Assembly: GCA_964434385.1 (NCBI GenBank)
Contig: CAYSUW010000002.1
Span: 101,014 to 165,013, forward strand
Origin: GCA-002700125 sp964434385
GTDB taxonomy: Bacteria > Chloroflexota > Dehalococcoidia > Lucifugimonadales > Lucifugimonadaceae
Direction: 5' to 3'
Length of the DNA stretch: 64,000 bases
Positions 45,423-53,832 of the stretch are shown here, piece by piece. The notes below the pieces were generated by a model, which saw nothing but the letters and a program-made list of their open reading frames with translations, was not told the origin of the DNA and searched no databases. Each line of letters opens with the position of its first letter. Positions within the stretch are counted from its first letter, which is position 1. Both the position numbers and the translations under genes were made by a program.

Positions 45423-45498
45423 TGGCACGCCCGGAGAGATTCGAACTCCCGACCCTCTGGTTCGAAGCCAGATGCTCTATCCACTGAGCTACGGGCGC
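45423..45498 (-). tRNA. tRNA-Arg (anticodon TCG)
   Basis: The minus strand folds as a cloverleaf of 76 nt with the acceptor GCGCCCG pairing with CGGGCGT (one G-U), discriminator G and an encoded CCA. The anticodon stem TCTGG/CCAGA encloses the loop CTTCGAA, so the anticodon is UCG, reading CGA and perhaps other CGN codons. The T arm GGGAG TTCGAAT CTCTC is intact. Confidence 0.93.
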
Positions 45499-45509
45499 AT
45501 CTAAAGAAA

Positions 45510-45586
45510 TGGGGTGAGCGAAGGGATTTGAACCCTCGATCTTCAGGGCCACAACCTGACGTGTTAACCACTACACTACGCCCACC
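45510..45586 (-). tRNA. tRNA-His (anticodon GTG)
   Basis: The minus strand folds as a cloverleaf. The acceptor GTGGGCG pairs with CGCTCAC and has the His-specific discriminator C73 and an encoded G at -1 (45586). The anticodon stem TCAGG/CCTGA encloses TTGTGGC with anticodon GUG. The T loop is TTCAAAT and the CCA is encoded. It is 11 nt from tRNA-Arg, so they are probably transcribed together. Confidence 0.94.
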
Positions 45587-45661
45587 ATAAGTTAGAAAAA
45601 CACCAAACTTAAAAGATAAGTTTATTAATTAATTCTAGGTATGACAAAAATATTACAAATT

Positions 45662-47191
45662 TTAACTTTTATTGGAAATATCCAATACAAACTGAATTAG
45701 TGTTCTTGTTGGTAAACCAGTTGCTCCTTCTATTATCCATCCATTAGTAGAATTTTTCATTGCCGTACCCGCAATATCTAAATGAACCCAAGGAACTTCA
45801 CCTACAAATTCTTTTATAAAATGTGCTGCAGTAATAGAACCAGCAGCTCTTCCCCCTGTATTCTTTATGTCTGCAATGTTAGATCTATTTTGTTTCTTAG
45901 AAAGATCGTCTAACGGGAGCTGCCATATTGGTTCTCCCCTTTTTAAACCTGCCTTAATTAATCCTTTTACTAATTTTTCATTATTACTAAATGCACCCAT
46001 GTTCCCATGACCTAAAGATATTACAATCGCACCAGTCAAAGTTGCAACATCAATAATTCTTTTTGCTCCGTTTTGTTTAGCGAATTCAACAGCATCAGCA
46101 AGAGTTAATCTTCCTTCTGCATCAGTATTCATAATTTCTACAGTTTTTCCACTCATTGTTGTCACCACATCACCGACCCTCTGTGCTTTTCCTCCTGGCA
46201 TATTTTCAGTTGCAAGACATAATGCATGAACATTGATATTAGGCTTGAATTTTGAAATTGCATTTATAGCATTTATTACAGCTGCACCACCTGACATATC
46301 ACTTTTCATTGTCTCCATACCAAAAGAAGGTTTTAATGATAAACCTCCTGAATCAAATGTGATCCCTTTACCTATTAACCAAATATTATCAGCAGCATCA
46401 GACTTGTTTCCTTCATAAACCATATAAATACCATATGGATCATTATTACTACCTTGTGCTACACCAAGAAAAGCTCCCATTTTCATCTTTTCCAAATCTG
46501 ATTTTTCGAAAATTTCACAACTTAAATCATTATTATTTTCAGATAATTCAAAAGCAAAATCTGCCAATTTCTTTGGAGTCATAATATTAGGAGGTTCATT
46601 TACTAGATTCCTAGTTCCTATAGTAGCTTCAGCAAAAATCCTAGCATTAGTTATAGATTCTTTTGCAACTTTAACTTTTTCATTGTCTATTTCTATAATC
46701 TGCATTTCTAATAGATCATTATTTTTTCCATCCTTCACATCAGATTTATATTTATCAAACTTATATAAACCTAAAAGTGTTCCTTCAATCATAGCTTCGC
46801 AACTAGAAGAAACATTCAACTCTCCAATACCTGTTCCATGGATAATAGTTCCAAATTTCTTAATTTTTAATGATTTTATTTTCCTTGCTAATGTAGCTGA
46901 AATTTCTCTAACCACGTTGTAATCAAAATCATCCCTAGCTCCCAAACCTAAGACCAATACTCTGTTAGGAAGAAAATTTTTGAATTGATCTCCTAAAGTG
47001 TGAATAAGAGTAATTTCATTTTTTCCCCCAGTAATTTCCCCTTCGTCAATCAATTTAGATATTAACCCGTCTGTGGAATCATCAATAAGTCCTGTAGCAC
47101 CACTTGGATTTTTAACTCCCTTAAACAAATTAACTACCAAGAGAGGTAATTTTTGATCATTTATTGAACCTAAGATCGTTTCTATTTTCAT
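45662..47191 (-). CDS. pepA: Leucyl aminopeptidase PepA (M17 family)
   Basis: PepA removes N-terminal residues from peptides in the cytoplasm as a hexamer with two metals. The 509-residue length is typical. GKGITFDSGGLSLKP carries metal-binding Lys and Asp (about 275-289). MKSDMSGGAAV and ENMPGGKAQRVGDV follow, then the signature NTDAEGRLTLADAVEFA with Asp and Glu ligands. The N-terminal domain shows ordinary divergence. A strong GGAGG site precedes the ATG. No local regulatory site is visible. Confidence 0.96.
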   Translation of the reverse strand: MKIETILGSINDQKLPLLVVNLFKGVKNPSGATGLIDDSTDGLISKLIDEGEITGGKNEITLIHTLGDQFKNFLPNRVLVLGLGARDDFDYNVVREISATLARKIKSLKIKKFGTIIHGTGIGELNVSSSCEAMIEGTLLGLYKFDKYKSDVKDGKNNDLLEMQIIEIDNEKVKVAKESITNARIFAEATIGTRNLVNEPPNIMTPKKLADFAFELSENNNDLSCEIFEKSDLEKMKMGAFLGVAQGSNNDPYGIYMVYEGNKSDAADNIWLIGKGITFDSGGLSLKPSFGMETMKSDMSGGAAVINAINAISKFKPNINVHALCLATENMPGGKAQRVGDVVTTMSGKTVEIMNTDAEGRLTLADAVEFAKQNGAKRIIDVATLTGAIVISLGHGNMGAFSNNEKLVKGLIKAGLKRGEPIWQLPLDDLSKKQNRSNIADIKNTGGRAAGSITAAHFIKEFVGEVPWVHLDIAGTAMKNSTNGWIIEGATGLPTRTLIQFVLDISNKS

Positions 47192-47371
47192 TTATCCTCC
47201 AAAAATAAATAATCGATTTTTATTAATTATACAAGATCATTTCATTGAGTAATTGTTAATTTTTTAGTTCAAAGTTGACATAATCTTGTAAAAGTATAAA
47301 ATTTATATAAATTTTGTAAATGTATTTTATTGATTTTTATTTAATTAATTTATTATTTATCGGGGGTACTT

Positions 47372-48223
47372 ATGAAAAACGATAAAGTAGGAATTGGTGT
47401 AGTCAGTGATGGATCATTCCTTTTGGATGGTGGAGCGGTATTTGGTTTAGTTCCAAAAATGTTATGGGAAAGAAATGCAAAACCAGATAGAAAAAACAGA
47501 GTTCGTTTAGGTCTAAACTGTATGCTAATTAAAACACTTCACGCAAACATATTAGTTGATACTGGAATCGGAACAAAAGAACCAGAAATCAGCAGAGAAT
47601 TTTATGGTTATACAACTAGCAGACTGCAAAGAAATTTAAGAAAAAACAGCTTAAGTCCCAAAGATATAGACTATGTGGTTTTAACTCATCTTCATTTTGA
47701 AAAGTGTGGAGGATCTACTAAGTTAGATCGTGAAGGAAATATCATTCCAACTTTTCCAAAAGCACAATACTTAGTCCAGAGAAAAGCATGGGATCAAGCA
47801 TTCTCACCAAATGAAAGAGTAAGACCTTCATTTGGAAATGGAGGAGTAAAGCATCTAGAAGTATTGAAAGAAAGAGAACAATTAACACTTTTAGATGGAG
47901 ATGTAGAAATAGTCCCTGGAGTCAATGGACATGTTTTAGATGGTCCTAGTATTGGTCATATGATTGTAACAGTAAAAGCTGGTGGAGAAAGAGTCGTGTT
48001 CTTGGGTGATATAGTTCCTACTCACAATCATCTTCCGTTACCATTTATTACAGCTTTTGATAGATCTCCAGAAGTAACTTTAAATCAAAAAAAAGAACTC
48101 TTGGAAAAATGTGAACAAGAAGGTTCTTTAATAGTATTCTCTAGAGGCTACGAACATACTGCGGGTTATTTGGAAAGAAGAAAAGGATCAGTTGAGTTGA
48201 ACCCTATTAGTTTAGTTAAATAA
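47372..48223 (+). CDS. Metallo-beta-lactamase-fold hydrolase with altered metal motif
   Basis: The 283-residue protein has the MBL layout of the lactonase-like group. The normal HLHFDHCGG is HLHFEKCGG (His106, His108, Glu110, Lys111), so the Asp and His that bind the second metal are replaced. GVNGHVLDGPSIGHM matches the third His region, and FLGDIVPT has the bridging Asp (213). The end FSRGYEHTAGY lacks the usual HD pair. It may bind one metal or have changed activity. Upstream spacing is 180 nt with a GGGGG-rich ribosome-binding site, and a hairpin terminator follows. Confidence 0.82.
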   Translation: MKNDKVGIGVVSDGSFLLDGGAVFGLVPKMLWERNAKPDRKNRVRLGLNCMLIKTLHANILVDTGIGTKEPEISREFYGYTTSRLQRNLRKNSLSPKDIDYVVLTHLHFEKCGGSTKLDREGNIIPTFPKAQYLVQRKAWDQAFSPNERVRPSFGNGGVKHLEVLKEREQLTLLDGDVEIVPGVNGHVLDGPSIGHMIVTVKAGGERVVFLGDIVPTHNHLPLPFITAFDRSPEVTLNQKKELLEKCEQEGSLIVFSRGYEHTAGYLERRKGSVELNPISLVK

Positions 48224-48233
48224 TATACTCAAG

Positions 48234-48269
48234 AAAAAAAGTAGCTATTACTAATTAGTTACTTTTTTT
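48234..48269. terminator. Bidirectional hairpin terminator
   Basis: A-run 48234-48240, stem GTAGCTA (48241-48247), loop of 8 nt, stem TAGTTAC (48256-48262, one G-U on one strand) and T-run 48263-48269. It can stop transcription of the MBL gene on the plus strand. On the minus strand it overlaps the mtaB stop codon and can stop mtaB. Confidence 0.72.
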
Positions 48270-49596
48270 CTTTTTGTACATATAACTCTCCATCTACAAA
48301 TTTTATTACTCTAGAATTTTCAATTTCATTGGTATTATTAATTCTAAAATCTAATTTGTTATTTGAGCCTTGATAGTTACGAACTCTTAAATAATTATCA
48401 GTAAAACCAACTTTTCTTTCTTCTCCTTCCCAAAGCACTGGTCTAACAGATCCTATAGAAGATTTCATGACTTTATACTTAATTTTAGAAGCATAAGAAT
48501 TTAGTTGAATAGTTCTATTCTTTTTAACAGAAGGGTTTACATGATCATTTAAATACCAAGCTGAAGTTCCAGGTCTCTTGGAGAATGGAAAAACATGAAC
48601 ATCTAAAAATTCTACCTCTTTCATCACATCAAGAGTTTCTAAATGATCATTTTGTGTCTCTCCAGGAAAACCAACTATTACATCAGTAGTTATATTCGTT
48701 TTAATTTTTGAAGATCTGATTAATTTAACTACATCAAGAAAATCATCTTTAGAATACTTTCTTCTCATTTCTTTTAATATCCTTGTACTGCCACTTTGAA
48801 GAGGCAAATGGAAATGTGGACATAATCTACCTTTTGATTCCTCCCAAATTTTCATTAAATCTTCATTTATCTCCAGAGGTTGCAAAGAGCTAACCCTTAT
48901 TCTCGGTATAGAAGTATTGTTTAAGAAATCGTCTAACATTTTTGTTAAGGAAAAATTATGTAAATCAAAACCATAATTTCCTAATTGAGTTCCCGTTAAA
49001 ATTATCTCGGATACTCCCCTATTATAAAGTTCATTTGCTGAATCTATTAAATTAGCTACTGGTATACTTTTTTCTCTACCTCGAACTTTTGGAATAATGC
49101 AATAAGAACATACCTGATTACATCCTTCCTGGATTTTTAGAGATGCTCTAGATCTTCCTAAAAGGTCTAAGTTTTCGAATGAATCAACTTGATCATCCCA
49201 AGAAACTTCTATTTTGAGATATTCGTTAACTCTGTCAACAATTGAATCTTTAGAAGTATTCCCTATAGAAATATCTACTGCATCTAAATTATTTACACTA
49301 TTTTCATCTCTTTCAACATAACATCCCGCAGCTACAATTAAAGCTTCCGGAAATTTTTTCCTAGCTTTCCTTAAAGCATTTCTAGCTTTTCTATCAGCTA
49401 CATGAGTTACGGTACAACTGTTCAGAACAAAAACATTAGGTACTACATCATCACTAGAAACTACAGAATAACCTTGTTCCACAAATTTTTTTGCCAACAT
49501 TTGACTGTCAGCCATATTCAATTTGCATCCATGAGTTTCTATAAAAACTTTTGGATTTTTAAGAGAATCTGTGGTTTTGATTATTGAATTTTCCAT
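48259..49596 (-). CDS. mtaB: tRNA t6A37 methylthiotransferase MtaB
   Basis: MtaB is a radical-SAM enzyme that adds a methylthio group to t6A37 of tRNA. The 445 residues have the UPF0004 domain with FIETHGCKLNMADSQ, NSCTVTHVADRK and VAAGCYVERD (three Cys for the auxiliary Fe-S cluster). The radical-SAM motif is CNQVCSYCIIPKVRGREKS at about 158-176, and a TRAM domain forms the C-terminus. The CTVTHVADRKAR pattern favours MtaB over MiaB or RimO. It shares the t6A pathway with tsaC at 7155, though they are not linked. Its stop lies inside the terminator hairpin. Confidence 0.9.
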   Translation of the reverse strand: MENSIIKTTDSLKNPKVFIETHGCKLNMADSQMLAKKFVEQGYSVVSSDDVVPNVFVLNSCTVTHVADRKARNALRKARKKFPEALIVAAGCYVERDENSVNNLDAVDISIGNTSKDSIVDRVNEYLKIEVSWDDQVDSFENLDLLGRSRASLKIQEGCNQVCSYCIIPKVRGREKSIPVANLIDSANELYNRGVSEIILTGTQLGNYGFDLHNFSLTKMLDDFLNNTSIPRIRVSSLQPLEINEDLMKIWEESKGRLCPHFHLPLQSGSTRILKEMRRKYSKDDFLDVVKLIRSSKIKTNITTDVIVGFPGETQNDHLETLDVMKEVEFLDVHVFPFSKRPGTSAWYLNDHVNPSVKKNRTIQLNSYASKIKYKVMKSSIGSVRPVLWEGEERKVGFTDNYLRVRNYQGSNNKLDFRINNTNEIENSRVIKFVDGELYVQKEKK

Positions 49597-49701
49597 AAAA
49601 ATTTTTATTTATAAAATTAAATTATTTTGTAATATATCTTTTATCTTCTATTATATGTAATATTTCATATACTTTTAACATACAAAAAATTTTATATATA
49701 T

Positions 49702-50943
49702 ATGGAAAAGCGAGTCGTAATAACAGGTTTAGGTGCAATATCACCTATTGGTTTAAATATTGAAGAATCATTCGATTCTGCATTAAATGGAAAGTCTGGT
49801 ATATCAGTAATTGAATCATTTGATGCTACAGACCTACCAGTTAGAATTGCAGCTGAAGTTAAAGGTTTTGATCCAGTAGAATTACTAGGCAGAAAAGAAT
49901 CAAAAAGATTTGATAGATTTTCCCAGTTTGCATGTGTAGCTGCTAGGCAAGCTGTAAAACATGGGAATCTAGATATAGATTCTATTAATACTGAAAAATT
50001 CGCCGTAATCTTAGGTAGTGGAGTTGGCGGGATTATGACATTATCTGAGCAATTTGATGTCATGAGGAATCAAGGTCCTAATAGAGTATCTCCATTCCTT
50101 ATACCTATGATGCTTCCAGACATGGCTTCTGGAAGAGTTTCAATGGATTTAGGTGCTAAGGGTCCAAATCTCTCCCCTGTTTCCGCATGTGCTACAGGAG
50201 CTGATGCTATTGGAGAGGCTACGGAAATGATTAAAAGAGGTGTAGTGGATTTAGCAATAGCTGGAGGATCTGAGGCAGCTATATGCCCTATTGCATTATC
50301 AGGTTTTGCCTCATGTAAAGCTCTTTCTATGAATAATGAAGATCCTATCCGAGGATCTCGACCATTTGATTTAAACAGAGACGGATTCGTATTAGGAGAA
50401 GGTGCTGGAGTACTGTTAATAGAAGATTTAGAACATGCAAAAAAAAGAGGAGCTAATATTCTTGCTGAAATCATTGGATATGGTGCAACTAGCGACGCTT
50501 TTCATATAACACAGCCATCCCCGGGCGGAGAAGGTGCAGCAAGGGCAATGAAAATAGCTATTGAAGAAGCAGAAATTAAACCCGAAGAGATAGGTTATAT
50601 AAATGCTCATGGTACATCTACTCCAATGAATGACAAATTTGAAACAATGTCAATGAAATCAGTTTTTGAAGATCATGCTTATAACATTCCAATTAGTTCA
50701 ACAAAATCCACTACAGGTCATTTATTGGGTGCAGCAGGATCTTTAGAGGCAGCTTTTTCTATAATGGTACTAATAAATGGAGAAATCCCTCCAACATCTA
50801 ACTTTGAAACATCAGATCCTGAATGTGATTTAAACTATGTTCCCAATAAAAGTATCAAAACAGATACAAATACTGTTATGAGTAATTCGCTAGGTTTTGG
50901 AGGGCATAATAGTTCTCTAATATTCAGAAAATTTTCATCTTAA
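49702..50943 (+). CDS. fabF: Beta-ketoacyl-ACP synthase II
   Basis: FabF elongates acyl-ACP in type II fatty acid synthesis. The 413 residues contain the active Cys in SACATGADAIGEA (about 163-175). The two His appear in INAHGTSTPMND and TKSTTGHLLGAAGS, and the terminal NSLGFGGHNSSL matches the family. Length is standard. No other fab gene is adjacent. The 3' end overlaps the convergent lgt gene by 4 nt. No acyl-carrier protein gene is in the window. Confidence 0.95.
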   Translation: MEKRVVITGLGAISPIGLNIEESFDSALNGKSGISVIESFDATDLPVRIAAEVKGFDPVELLGRKESKRFDRFSQFACVAARQAVKHGNLDIDSINTEKFAVILGSGVGGIMTLSEQFDVMRNQGPNRVSPFLIPMMLPDMASGRVSMDLGAKGPNLSPVSACATGADAIGEATEMIKRGVVDLAIAGGSEAAICPIALSGFASCKALSMNNEDPIRGSRPFDLNRDGFVLGEGAGVLLIEDLEHAKKRGANILAEIIGYGATSDAFHITQPSPGGEGAARAMKIAIEEAEIKPEEIGYINAHGTSTPMNDKFETMSMKSVFEDHAYNIPISSTKSTTGHLLGAAGSLEAAFSIMVLINGEIPPTSNFETSDPECDLNYVPNKSIKTDTNTVMSNSLGFGGHNSSLIFRKFSS

Positions 50944-51815
50944 GAATCTCTTAAAACTCTTCTTTTTCTTTTACTAGTTACTTTACTTTTAGGATCCTGT
51001 GATAAATCCTTTTTTTTCACCCAATTTACAGGTCTTGTATAAATTGTCAAAAAAACAATAGAAATAGTGAAAATAATCAAACTTATTATATGTGCTTCTT
51101 GTAAAGCCCAAAATTTTACTGAATCCATTCTTGTAAATTGAATTAAAAATCTACCTACTGAGTATAAAGCCATGTAAAGCATCCAAAGGCTACCATCTGG
51201 CTTCAAACTTTTTCTATATCTCCAGATAAACCAACAAACAGATAAATCCCAAATTATTTCATAAACAACTGAAGGATGGACTGGTTGAACAGGATTTCCA
51301 AAAAGTTCTAAAGCTCCCCTCCTTCCAGGACTATCGGGATGAGTAAATATCCATCCCCATGGTAAATCTGTAGCCCTACTAAGGTGCTCTCCATTGAAAA
51401 CATCCCCTAATCTACCTATAGCCTGAGCTATCAACATTGCTGGAGCTGTTAAATCCATTAATTTCCCTACAGGATATTTTTGAATATAAGCATAAATTGC
51501 ACCTCCTAACACTCCTCCAATTATTCCTCCCCATAAACCTATACCTCCTGTCCATACGGCCAATATTTTCCCAGGATTATCGATATAGTAAGGAAGGTGG
51601 TCTAATACGTGAACAATTCTAGCACCTAAGATACCTCCAAGAACTCCCCATACTGCAGTGTTATAGACTAAATCAGGATTCAGCCCATCCTTTTTAGCCC
51701 ACTTTGCAACTAGATAAATGGCTACTAAAACACCAACAAAACTCCAAAATCCATGCCAACTCAAAACAAAATTGCCAATCTCAATCATTATTGGGTTAAA
51801 AGGAATAGAAATCAT
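50940..51815 (-). CDS. lgt: Prolipoprotein diacylglyceryl transferase
   Basis: Lgt attaches diacylglycerol to the lipobox Cys of prolipoproteins at the inner membrane. The 291 residues hold about seven hydrophobic helices. LGGILGARIVHVLDHLPYY and IAQAIGRLGDVFNGEHLSRAT (the Lgt signature, GRxGN-type, here GRLGD) lie in the central part, and HPSVVYEIIWDLSVCWF follows. The C-terminal tail is basic. Its presence fits the lipoprotein at 60586. It is convergent with fabF (4 nt overlap) and divergent from the recombinase. Confidence 0.94.
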   Translation of the reverse strand: MISIPFNPIMIEIGNFVLSWHGFWSFVGVLVAIYLVAKWAKKDGLNPDLVYNTAVWGVLGGILGARIVHVLDHLPYYIDNPGKILAVWTGGIGLWGGIIGGVLGGAIYAYIQKYPVGKLMDLTAPAMLIAQAIGRLGDVFNGEHLSRATDLPWGWIFTHPDSPGRRGALELFGNPVQPVHPSVVYEIIWDLSVCWFIWRYRKSLKPDGSLWMLYMALYSVGRFLIQFTRMDSVKFWALQEAHIISLIIFTISIVFLTIYTRPVNWVKKKDLSQDPKSKVTSKRKRRVLRDS

Positions 51816-51898
51816 AATACCTGTAATATAAAATTATCATATAAATTCATTAGTGATTCTAGTAATTTAATTTTTTTGAGTCAACAAAAATTATATTA

Positions 51899-52795
51899 AT
51901 GAAAAATAATTTTCTTATTACAACAAATGAATTCCTTGGATATCTAAAAGTTGAAAAAGGGTATTCTGAAAAAACTATAGAAGCATATCGAAATGATCTA
52001 AATCAATTTTTTTCTTCTATAAATAAGAAAATAACCTCAATAAACAGTATAGATAAAGAAACCATTAGCGATTATATAGCTACCTGCAAAGACAAAGAAT
52101 ATTCCTTATCTACAATATCTAGAAAAATTGCTTCTATAAGATCACTTTTCAAATATCTTTATTTGGAAGAACAACTAAAAACCAATATAGCAAAAAACAT
52201 CAGAATCAAAGGACGTGAAAACAAATTACCTGAAACTATATCAATTGAAGAAATAAATATTATTTTTGATTACCTTAATAAACAAAATCATCCTACAGCA
52301 AAAAGAGATATTGCAATTATTGAAATACTATATGGTTGTGGTATAAGAATTTCAGAATTAGTAAACTTAAATACTTCAGATATTGATAATGCTGAGTCTA
52401 TAATTCGATGTATAGGAAAAGGACAAAAAGAAAGGTTAATACCTATTAATTATTCAGCCTTAACTTCTATAAATAACTATATAAACATAGAAAGATCTAA
52501 TATAAAGAAAAAACAAAACCAAGCATTATTTTTAAACAATAGAGGCTCAAGAATAAGTAGGCAAACCATTTGGCAGATTGTAAAAATAATATTCCAAAAG
52601 AATAAAATGAATTATAATTACACTCCACATACATTTAGGCATACTTTTGCTACACATATTTTACAAGGTGGAGCGAGTATCAGACATGTTCAAGAAATGC
52701 TTGGACATTCAAGTATAGCCACAACACAAATTTATACACACATAGATAAAACTTGGATGAAAAAAGAGTATAATAGAGCTCATCCAAGAGCATAA
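51899..52795 (+). CDS. Tyrosine recombinase XerC/XerD family
   Basis: The 298 residues have the SAM-like N-terminal domain (FLGYLKVEKGYSEKTIEAYRNDL) and a complete catalytic set: Arg150, Lys174, His244, Arg247, His270 and nucleophile Tyr279 in QIYTHID. The length and the arrangement fit Xer chromosome-dimer resolution rather than an integrase with extra domains. No attachment site, toxin or phage gene is adjacent, so it is likely housekeeping. XerC versus XerD cannot be separated without a second copy. It is 19 nt upstream of the cytidylate-kinase-like gene. Confidence 0.9.
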   Translation: MKNNFLITTNEFLGYLKVEKGYSEKTIEAYRNDLNQFFSSINKKITSINSIDKETISDYIATCKDKEYSLSTISRKIASIRSLFKYLYLEEQLKTNIAKNIRIKGRENKLPETISIEEINIIFDYLNKQNHPTAKRDIAIIEILYGCGIRISELVNLNTSDIDNAESIIRCIGKGQKERLIPINYSALTSINNYINIERSNIKKKQNQALFLNNRGSRISRQTIWQIVKIIFQKNKMNYNYTPHTFRHTFATHILQGGASIRHVQEMLGHSSIATTQIYTHIDKTWMKKEYNRAHPRA

Positions 52796-52814
52796 AAAAT
52801 AAATAATTGTAAAA

Positions 52815-53519
52815 ATGAACATAGTTACTATAGAAGGAAGACAAGGATCAGGAGTAAAGATTTTAGGTAGATCCGTTGCAAAGAAATTAGATTTTGATTT
52901 TATAGATCGTTTAATTTTAGCAAATATTGCAAAAAAAGTAGGTTCTACTGTAGAAGCCCTCAATCAAGTAGAAAAGAAAATTCCAACTTTAACTACTAAA
53001 TTTGCAGATTCTATAAATAGTATGTTAGAAAAATCAGTTGCTGTAGGCATGGGAGGAGATCCTTATTTTGGCCCTGGCATAGATTATATTTTATCTAAAC
53101 CTTATAGTTCTATGGATAATGATTTAACCACAGCAGGATCTAAAATTGATTATCAAAGATTTATAGATACAACTCATGAAGTGATAAAAGATCTAGGAGA
53201 ATTAGGAAAAGTAGTCATAATTAGTAGAGGCGGAGCTTTAATTCTAAAAGATAACCCCAATGCATTAAAAATTCTTGTAGTGGCTGATATAGAAGACAGA
53301 ATAAAAAATACAATGGAACAGGAAAAAGTTAATAAAGAGTCAGCTGAAGAAATAATCGAACATGCAGATAAAGCTCAATTAAAATATTTTAATGATGCTT
53401 TTCAAAAAACCCCTTTAGATCCTTCAAGCTATCATTGTGTAATAAATTCTTCTAAAATAAACATTGAAAAATCAACAGATATCGTGGTAGACATGATTAA
53501 GGAATTAAATAAGAAATAA
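52815..53519 (+). CDS. Cytidylate-kinase-like P-loop protein
   Basis: The 234 residues resemble the cytidylate-kinase-like family (PF13189 type). The P-loop-like start is IVTIEGRQGSGVKILGRSVAKKL, the family form of the Walker A without the usual GKST. Next comes DFIDRLILANIAKKVGS, and VVIISRGGALIL lies in the middle. A C-terminal helical region holds VNKESAEEIIEHAD. True CMP kinase has a different layout, so the phosphoryl acceptor is unknown. It sits between the recombinase and a small membrane protein, with gaps of 19 nt and 1 nt. Confidence 0.78.
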   Translation: MNIVTIEGRQGSGVKILGRSVAKKLDFDFIDRLILANIAKKVGSTVEALNQVEKKIPTLTTKFADSINSMLEKSVAVGMGGDPYFGPGIDYILSKPYSSMDNDLTTAGSKIDYQRFIDTTHEVIKDLGELGKVVIISRGGALILKDNPNALKILVVADIEDRIKNTMEQEKVNKESAEEIIEHADKAQLKYFNDAFQKTPLDPSSYHCVINSSKINIEKSTDIVVDMIKELNKK

Positions 53520-53520
53520 T

Positions 53521-53817
53521 ATGGCTAAAAAAGGATCAAAAAGATTTGCCCAAAATCAAAGCAAATCTACAAAAAAAAATAAAAAAACTAGAAAACCCAA
53601 TATTGTAAATAGTATTGTTTCCGATTCAACTGGCCCAAAAGTAATTAATCCGGACGAAATATTAAGTACCTCTGTATTACAATCTAATATTGAAAATCAA
53701 GATATAGAAATTTTTGGAAACAATATAGGGAAAAACTTGAAATCTGAAACAGTAAAATTTTCTATCATTACTTCAACTCTTATAGGAGTTCTAATAATTC
53801 TTAGTTTCATATTGTGA
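53521..53817 (+). CDS. Small basic protein with C-terminal membrane helix
   Basis: I do not recognise this 98-residue protein. The first 25 residues are very Lys-rich (MAKKGSKRFAQNQSKSTKKN onward). The middle is polar, and residues 80-98 form one hydrophobic helix at the very end, the layout of a tail-anchored protein. It starts 1 nt after the kinase-like gene and ends 15 nt before uvrC, so it is probably co-transcribed with them. Confidence 0.72.
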   Translation: MAKKGSKRFAQNQSKSTKKNKKTRKPNIVNSIVSDSTGPKVINPDEILSTSVLQSNIENQDIEIFGNNIGKNLKSETVKFSIITSTLIGVLIILSFIL

Positions 53818-53832
53818 TAAATTTCTTATTGA

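Noticed and set aside
51899..52795. Integrase of a mobile element
   Set aside because: Length and residues fit a housekeeping Xer recombinase, and no attachment repeats, tRNA target, toxin or phage genes are adjacent.
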